Both the position numbers and the translations under genes were made by a program. Below the pieces are notes generated by a model. The model had not been told where the DNA came from, searched no databases, and saw only the letters and a program-made list of their open reading frames with translations. A DNA stretch of 36,281 nucleotides. Source: a virus. Numbering within the stretch: position 1 is the first letter of the stretch; each line of letters starts with the position of its first letter. Shown here in pieces: positions 32,593 through 36,281 of the stretch. The DNA lies in the IMG/VR virus record IMGVR_UViG_3300029319_000181, positions 1 to 36,281 of that record; one strand, written 5' to 3'.

Positions 32593-33088
32593 TATTTTCC
32601 ACCTCGGTTACAGCCGACTCTTCGTCGGGGGTATCCGGCTGTTCTTCAGCAGCCGCTTCATCAGCGGGGGCCTCGGACTCAGCCGTGGTTGTTTCCTCGA
32701 TGCCTTCGTCATCGCGCCGCAAGCGCAGGGCGACTTCTGCTTTGGTCCCGTATTGAACAAGACCGCGACGCTTGCACTCCTCTCGGAGTTCTGTTAGCGT
32801 CATCGCATCGTAGGAAATGTCATTGGGAAACTCTTCCGAGTCAGGGATGTCTTCTACTGTGACATCTGTGACAGTTTCAGGTGTCACATCTGTCTCAATA
32901 TCAGGGCTTTTTGCTGCTGGCTTATATACTGAGGCTTGGGAAAGCACGGCTTCTTCTATCAAACCACGAGAACGATGAGAAATGAGAATCTCTCCTTCAA
33001 TCCCCATACGCTGTGCAAACCACTCGCCGTATCCTTGAGCGGTCTTACGCCGGAAGTGATAGACACGTTCACGGGGCGTTGGCATCAT
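32549..33088 (-). CDS. SAP-domain protein with long acidic tail
   Basis: The start at 33088 is preferred because the stop of the Cys-rich gene lies 4 nt upstream. Longer frames reach back to 33145 through that gene. The roughly 179-aa product has a basic N-terminus (TPRERVYHFRRKTAQGYGEW), a middle region with EGEILISHRSRGLIEEAVLS, and a clear SAP motif (about residues 95-126: MTLTELREECKRRGL, GTKAEVALRLRRDD). SAP domains are helix-turn-helix modules that usually bind DNA. The last 50 residues are strongly acidic (Glu, Asp, Ala, Thr). A DNA-binding-type module between the tail tube and chaperone genes is unusual. It could help position DNA in the tail or act as a tail cofactor, both inferred. 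It overlaps the chaperone gene downstream. Confidence 0.75.
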   Translation of the reverse strand: MMPTPRERVYHFRRKTAQGYGEWFAQRMGIEGEILISHRSRGLIEEAVLSQASVYKPAAKSPDIETDVTPETVTDVTVEDIPDSEEFPNDISYDAMTLTELREECKRRGLVQYGTKAEVALRLRRDDEGIEETTTAESEAPADEAAAEEQPDTPDEESAVTEVENNASSGQEQTVETNE

Positions 33089-33092
33089 CTTT

Positions 33093-33269
33093 TCATGCCC
33101 CCGGATATTGAATAATTTCAGGCATAGGTCCACCGCCATCATCATCGAGACAATTTAAACACCCAACTGCGCCAAGACGATGGCATGGACAAGGACAATT
33201 TGGACCACCGGCACAAATGTTAGTGTCTCTTTGTTTGATAATATGCCAAGCCTTATCGAATGCAGTCAT
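33093..33269 (-). CDS. 58-aa Cys-rich protein
   Basis: A short frame starts at ATG 33267-33269, 9 nt after the tail tube stop. The site TGAGGTG is formed by that stop codon and the bases after it. The peptide has a helical N-terminus (FDKAWHIIKQRDTN), then a dense Cys cluster (C19, C25, C27, C29, with H30) and a CxxC pair (C37, C40), followed by an acidic, Gly-rich end. Seven potential ligands in 22 residues suggest one or two zinc sites or a small iron-sulfur site. Its stop is 4 nt before the preferred start of the SAP-domain gene. No family is recognised. Overlap with an alternative, longer reading of the SAP gene makes the exact boundary less certain. Confidence 0.62.
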   Translation of the reverse strand: MTAFDKAWHIIKQRDTNICAGGPNCPCPCHRLGAVGCLNCLDDDGGGPMPEIIQYPGA

Positions 33270-33278
33270 CTTTTCACC

Positions 33279-35507
33279 TCAGCAATGGAATAGAGTATCC
33301 GTTGAAATCACACGCATTGCCTTTGGCATGACCTTGAGCGGTGCGCGAATCGGTCCCTTGTCTTCAGGGATAGGGAGTGGAGCCTCAGTGATGACGTAGT
33401 CATCGAGATAGATGTCAAGAGTTTCACGCCCAGCAGCAGTTCCTGACTTTGTGAAAGACAAGCGAATCATGTTCGCAGTTGTGGCATCGTGGTCTACAGC
33501 ACGCCTCATCTTGTGGTAGAACACAGGGTCATCCACGATAATTTCCAAGTCAGCCATGTATTCCGTCTGACCTTCAACAGCAATACTTGCATTACGAGCA
33601 CCAGCAAACGGAGTTTGGTCAGTAGCAGCATCAGTAATAGGTGCACCGTTAATGGTGTAGAATTGCTGCACACCAGTGGTCCCAGTGACTGTGAAAGATA
33701 CAACTTGTCCAATCTGGACTCCTGCAACTGTGATGGTTCCATTATAGAACATGTATGGTTTTTGAGTGCCAACAGCAATACCTGCTTTCTTTCGGTCTAC
33801 ATCTGTGCTTGCAGTGTCTTCAAAGATGCGATGTGGGTTGTATCGGTCACCTTTGTTACTTGACTCAAGACGACCTGTGTCTGTATAACAAAGAGCAGAA
33901 TCAAAACCAACAGAGAGGCGAAGTGCAGCATCTGTATCAGCAGTCAAAGAGAACTCCTTGACTTTACATCCACGGAACACACGAGTCAACTGCTTCGCAT
34001 CAGAAGTTCCACCATCTACAACTTCGGCGGTAGTCCCATCATCAGCCTGATTATCACGACGACGAATACTGACTTCCATTGCGAAAGATGGCACATGACT
34101 ACGCGAATAGAGAAGTCGAGTCACACCATTTGTGAGAGCACCAGTAGATGCACGATTAGGACTACCATAAAGAGCAGCAGCGTCAAACTTCGCGAAACGA
34201 AGAACTATATCTGACTCGTGTGAATAACACAGTGGGTCATCAAGCCAAATCTCCGTAGCGGTGATTGCTACTATTCGGCGGATTTCACTTTTTGTGGTCG
34301 TATCGAAATACGTTCCTCTTGTGGTGGAGACACTTATTGCTGGGTCTGACTCAGAATCTCTAATAAGTCCAAAAGCCGTTTGGTCGCCCTCTTTGAAAGA
34401 TGTGATACTTTCAGTATTCAAATCTTTGATTATAACATAATCACCTGCTGTAACAGTAGATGTTCCCTGTTGAAAAATTGGAATTGCGCCTCCGTTTGCA
34501 TATGAAATTATAGATGCACCAGCAGATAGCGCTGCGGTAGTTCTTGTCTTCGCTCGTTGTAAATCAACATCTTCATTTATAGCCATAACATTCGCTGTTT
34601 CAAGAGTAATTGTGGTAGCAGTAACAGCCTCGATAGTCCCAGCAAAAGCGTTAGAGTGGAACACTGCATCCCCTACCTTGAACTTAGATGTTGCATCAGT
34701 GCCGTCTACTGTAATTACTGTTTGAGTCCCAGCATCAAAATTGGTTTCATTAACATCTACTCCTGATGATTCTAATGATGCGCTGGTGAGCATGGCTTCA
34801 TCAACATCTTTTACGTCATAGGTGTCCTCACCTACCATGACGGATTCCATACCAAGACAGTAGTAAAGCCATCGTGGATTGTGCATGTTGACTTCAAAGG
34901 AGCCACCTTCGTTGATGAAACGGCCCGGAACCTGCACTGAAACATCTCGACCAAGACCAACCACATGGTAACGCTTGAGGTCTACTCGCGTCTCAGGTAA
35001 CGTCACAGCAGTCGTAACACCAAGGAACTGGTCAAGTAAAGATGATTCAGACGTTGCATTAGCGTTATCGTCGTAAGACATATTTACATCAATTGATGGA
35101 AGGGTGAAAGGGTGAAAAACAAGAGTGTCATTCCCAGTGGATGTCTGACTTGTGGCCGTAGAAAGCGCAGGTGTGACTGTAATTGTATTTTCAGTATCTT
35201 CATTGTTTGATACTACTGTAAATGTTTTTCCAGTAGCAGCGTTATCATCAGCAGTAAAAGTGTTAGTTCCAATAATAGTCATCTTCACTCCAACTAACAT
35301 ACCTCTTGGTATCTGAGGGTCACCACCTGATGCTATTGGCATAGATGCTGCTCCTCCAGCAAGTGTGATTAAACTGGTATTCAAACTTGCATCCGTGCTC
35401 GTATGAGTAAAAGTAAATGATGATATTGAATCATGTTTCAACACTAAACCTGTCTCGTGACCGAAGGAAATCTCGGTCAAATCGCCCTTGTATACTGTGG
35501 ATGGCAT
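33279..35507 (-). CDS. Major tail tube protein candidate, enlarged by beta-domain insertions
   Basis: This 742-aa, beta-rich protein sits where the tail tube gene belongs, after the terminator-like gene and before the tail chaperones. Its N-terminal part (VYKGDLTEISFGHETGLVLK) and C-terminal part (SIAVEGQTEYMADLEIIVDD, MIRLSFTKSGT, LDIYLDDYVITEAPLPI) look like the two ends of a tube-protein beta barrel. Between them are Thr/Ala-rich segments such as VITVDGTDATSKFKVGD and TIEAVTATTITLETA, which recall the fibre domains of the giant protein. A run of charged residues (PSFAMEVSIRRRDNQADDGT) follows. Typical tube proteins are 150-350 aa, so this is large. The start has TGAGGTG upstream, made from the stop of the preceding gene. 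Confidence 0.68.
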   Translation of the reverse strand: MPSTVYKGDLTEISFGHETGLVLKHDSISSFTFTHTSTDASLNTSLITLAGGAASMPIASGGDPQIPRGMLVGVKMTIIGTNTFTADDNAATGKTFTVVSNNEDTENTITVTPALSTATSQTSTGNDTLVFHPFTLPSIDVNMSYDDNANATSESSLLDQFLGVTTAVTLPETRVDLKRYHVVGLGRDVSVQVPGRFINEGGSFEVNMHNPRWLYYCLGMESVMVGEDTYDVKDVDEAMLTSASLESSGVDVNETNFDAGTQTVITVDGTDATSKFKVGDAVFHSNAFAGTIEAVTATTITLETANVMAINEDVDLQRAKTRTTAALSAGASIISYANGGAIPIFQQGTSTVTAGDYVIIKDLNTESITSFKEGDQTAFGLIRDSESDPAISVSTTRGTYFDTTTKSEIRRIVAITATEIWLDDPLCYSHESDIVLRFAKFDAAALYGSPNRASTGALTNGVTRLLYSRSHVPSFAMEVSIRRRDNQADDGTTAEVVDGGTSDAKQLTRVFRGCKVKEFSLTADTDAALRLSVGFDSALCYTDTGRLESSNKGDRYNPHRIFEDTASTDVDRKKAGIAVGTQKPYMFYNGTITVAGVQIGQVVSFTVTGTTGVQQFYTINGAPITDAATDQTPFAGARNASIAVEGQTEYMADLEIIVDDPVFYHKMRRAVDHDATTANMIRLSFTKSGTAAGRETLDIYLDDYVITEAPLPIPEDKGPIRAPLKVMPKAMRVISTDTLFHC

Positions 35508-35517
35508 GCTCTACACC

Positions 35518-35964
35518 TCATGGGATGAGTTCCGCGAAGATAACAACTTCGGTCTGAAAGGTCATTCTAAAATACATTTTCGTCCTATCGGACAAATCCG
35601 TGCGTGTTTTGAACACCATTCGGTCGAAGTTGGTTCCGTCGCCTTTTCTCTTCAAATGAACGAGGCGTCGCACCTCATTCTCCATCTTTTTCAGATGCTC
35701 TCGACTTCGCGATGTGCGGATGTCAATCGTGATGTTCACCCGCGTGGTGACAAAGTCGTAGAGAAGTTCAGGAGTTTCTTCGTTGTGCGCTGTCTCGTAG
35801 CACATAACGAAGTCCTGTCGGGACATATCGAGACGCTTACCGCGCTCAGGAGTGAGTGTAGCAATGTCAGCGATAACTGGTTTGATGTTGTCTGTGTTAC
35901 CACGATTCCAATCACCGAGAGCATTGAGGACAGATGTGAGCGCTTCATCGAATGTCGCGACCAT
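35518..35964 (-). CDS. Tail terminator/completion-like protein
   Basis: The ATG at 35964 overlaps the upstream TGA (TGATG) and has GGGGTGAT upstream. A GTG one codon before is the alternative. The roughly 148-aa protein begins with a helix (FDEALTSVLNALGDW), then a segment with DNIKPVIADIATLTPERG. A central strand/helix region (LLYDFVTTRVNITIDIRTS, REHLKKMENEVRRLVH) follows, and it ends with strands (KMYFRMTFQTEVVIFAEL). This helix-strand-helix-strand plan and its place just before the tube gene match tail terminator or completion proteins of siphoviruses, which cap the tube and join it to the head. The assignment is by layout and position, not by a firm motif. Confidence 0.62.
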   Translation of the reverse strand: MVATFDEALTSVLNALGDWNRGNTDNIKPVIADIATLTPERGKRLDMSRQDFVMCYETAHNEETPELLYDFVTTRVNITIDIRTSRSREHLKKMENEVRRLVHLKRKGDGTNFDRMVFKTRTDLSDRTKMYFRMTFQTEVVIFAELIP

Positions 35965-36266
35965 CACTCATCACCCCGCATCAATGCTGCTTTATCAGGT
36001 AGAAGGACTCCACCACGATAAACCAACCCATATTCGTAGAGCAAAGGAGAGGTTGTGAGCATAACTTCATCCACCCTTTTCATGACATGCTCAATGTCTT
36101 CATCAGGCACAGGCTTCCTGTCTCTGAAATATCCATCTCCCTCTTTCTCGATTCCTTCCAATCTGAGTTCTCTTGTCTCCACACTATCTCTGAAATCTGC
36201 TGGCATCTTAGTAAGGACTTCTTTCAATTCTTCTTGGACGCTGCTCTTGCTATAATCGGTAACCAT
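35964..36266 (-). CDS. Head-tail connector-like protein, start uncertain
   Basis: A 100-aa frame from the ATG at 36266. It contains a helical N-terminal half (VQEELKEVLTKMPADFRDSV), a polar/charged centre with DGYFRDRKPVPDEDIEHVM, and a C-terminal strand region (LLYEYGLVYRGGVLLPDKAA). No strong ribosome-binding site precedes the ATG and the frame remains open to the window edge, so the gene may begin outside. Its stop overlaps the terminator-like gene. By position it should be a neck or connector protein. I do not recognise the family. Confidence 0.55.
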   Translation of the reverse strand: MVTDYSKSSVQEELKEVLTKMPADFRDSVETRELRLEGIEKEGDGYFRDRKPVPDEDIEHVMKRVDEVMLTTSPLLYEYGLVYRGGVLLPDKAALMRGDE

Positions 36267-36281
36267 ATCTCGATGGATGTC

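Noticed and set aside
35488-36021. 177-codon + strand frame opposite the terminator-like gene
   Set aside because: It crosses two coupled - strand genes, has no leader, and its sequence shows no coherent domain.
36250-36281. Possible end of another - strand gene at the right edge, with a TAG at 36250-36252 in a different register from the connector-like gene
   Set aside because: Only about ten codons are visible, so a real gene cannot be told from chance. The overlap would be 17 nt, which is plausible for this operon.

Overview
This window looks like part of a tailed double-stranded DNA virus that infects an archaeon, most plausibly a marine Group II euryarchaeal virus of the magrovirus type. 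Three things point there. First, the replication genes are archaeal in style: a fused small/large primase with an Fe-S domain, an XPF/ERCC4-type nuclease and a Cas4/RecB-like nuclease. Second, there is a complete group II chaperonin (thermosome). Third, there is a long block of siphovirus-like tail genes. The host assignment is inferred from gene content and general knowledge of these viruses, not from a database search. No integrase, tRNA, rRNA, CRISPR array or insertion sequence was seen.

The layout is two convergent blocks. Positions 1-7744 (+ strand) form a tightly packed replication and accessory block. In order it holds the tail of an unidentified gene, a Cas4/RecB-like nuclease, a 98-aa unknown, the PriS-PriL fusion primase, two tandem paralogous winged-helix/zinc-ribbon proteins, an ERCC4-HhH nuclease, a P-loop ATPase (probable helicase or initiator), a DEDD exonuclease, a 27-aa zinc-ribbon miniprotein, the thermosome and another zinc-ribbon protein. 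The only gap of note is the 48-bp purine-rich stretch at 3946-3993.

Positions 7713-36281 (- strand, read right to left) form the tail morphogenesis block. The order is a connector-like protein, a tail-terminator-like protein, a 742-aa tail tube candidate, a 58-aa Cys-rich protein, a SAP-domain acidic protein, tail assembly chaperones G and G-T (probable -1 frameshift at a G6 run), a Trp-repeat tape measure protein and a distal-tail-like protein. After these come a giant 6,094-aa LamG-containing protein (about half of the window), a 38-aa single-membrane-span protein, an ADP-ribosyltransferase-like protein, a tail-hub candidate, a small baseplate-like protein and a fibre-like protein. Terminase, portal and capsid genes are absent and probably lie beyond the right edge.

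The genes are almost all start-stop overlapped. Shine-Dalgarno sequences of the GGAGGTGAT type are often embedded in the last codons of the preceding gene, so both blocks look like long, translationally coupled operons. No stretch longer than about 50 bp lacks a gene. The most interesting items are the giant adhesin-like protein with its adjoining membrane peptide and ADP-ribosyltransferase-like gene, the frameshifted chaperone pair, the virus-encoded thermosome, and several very short cysteine-rich or membrane proteins that standard gene calling would miss.
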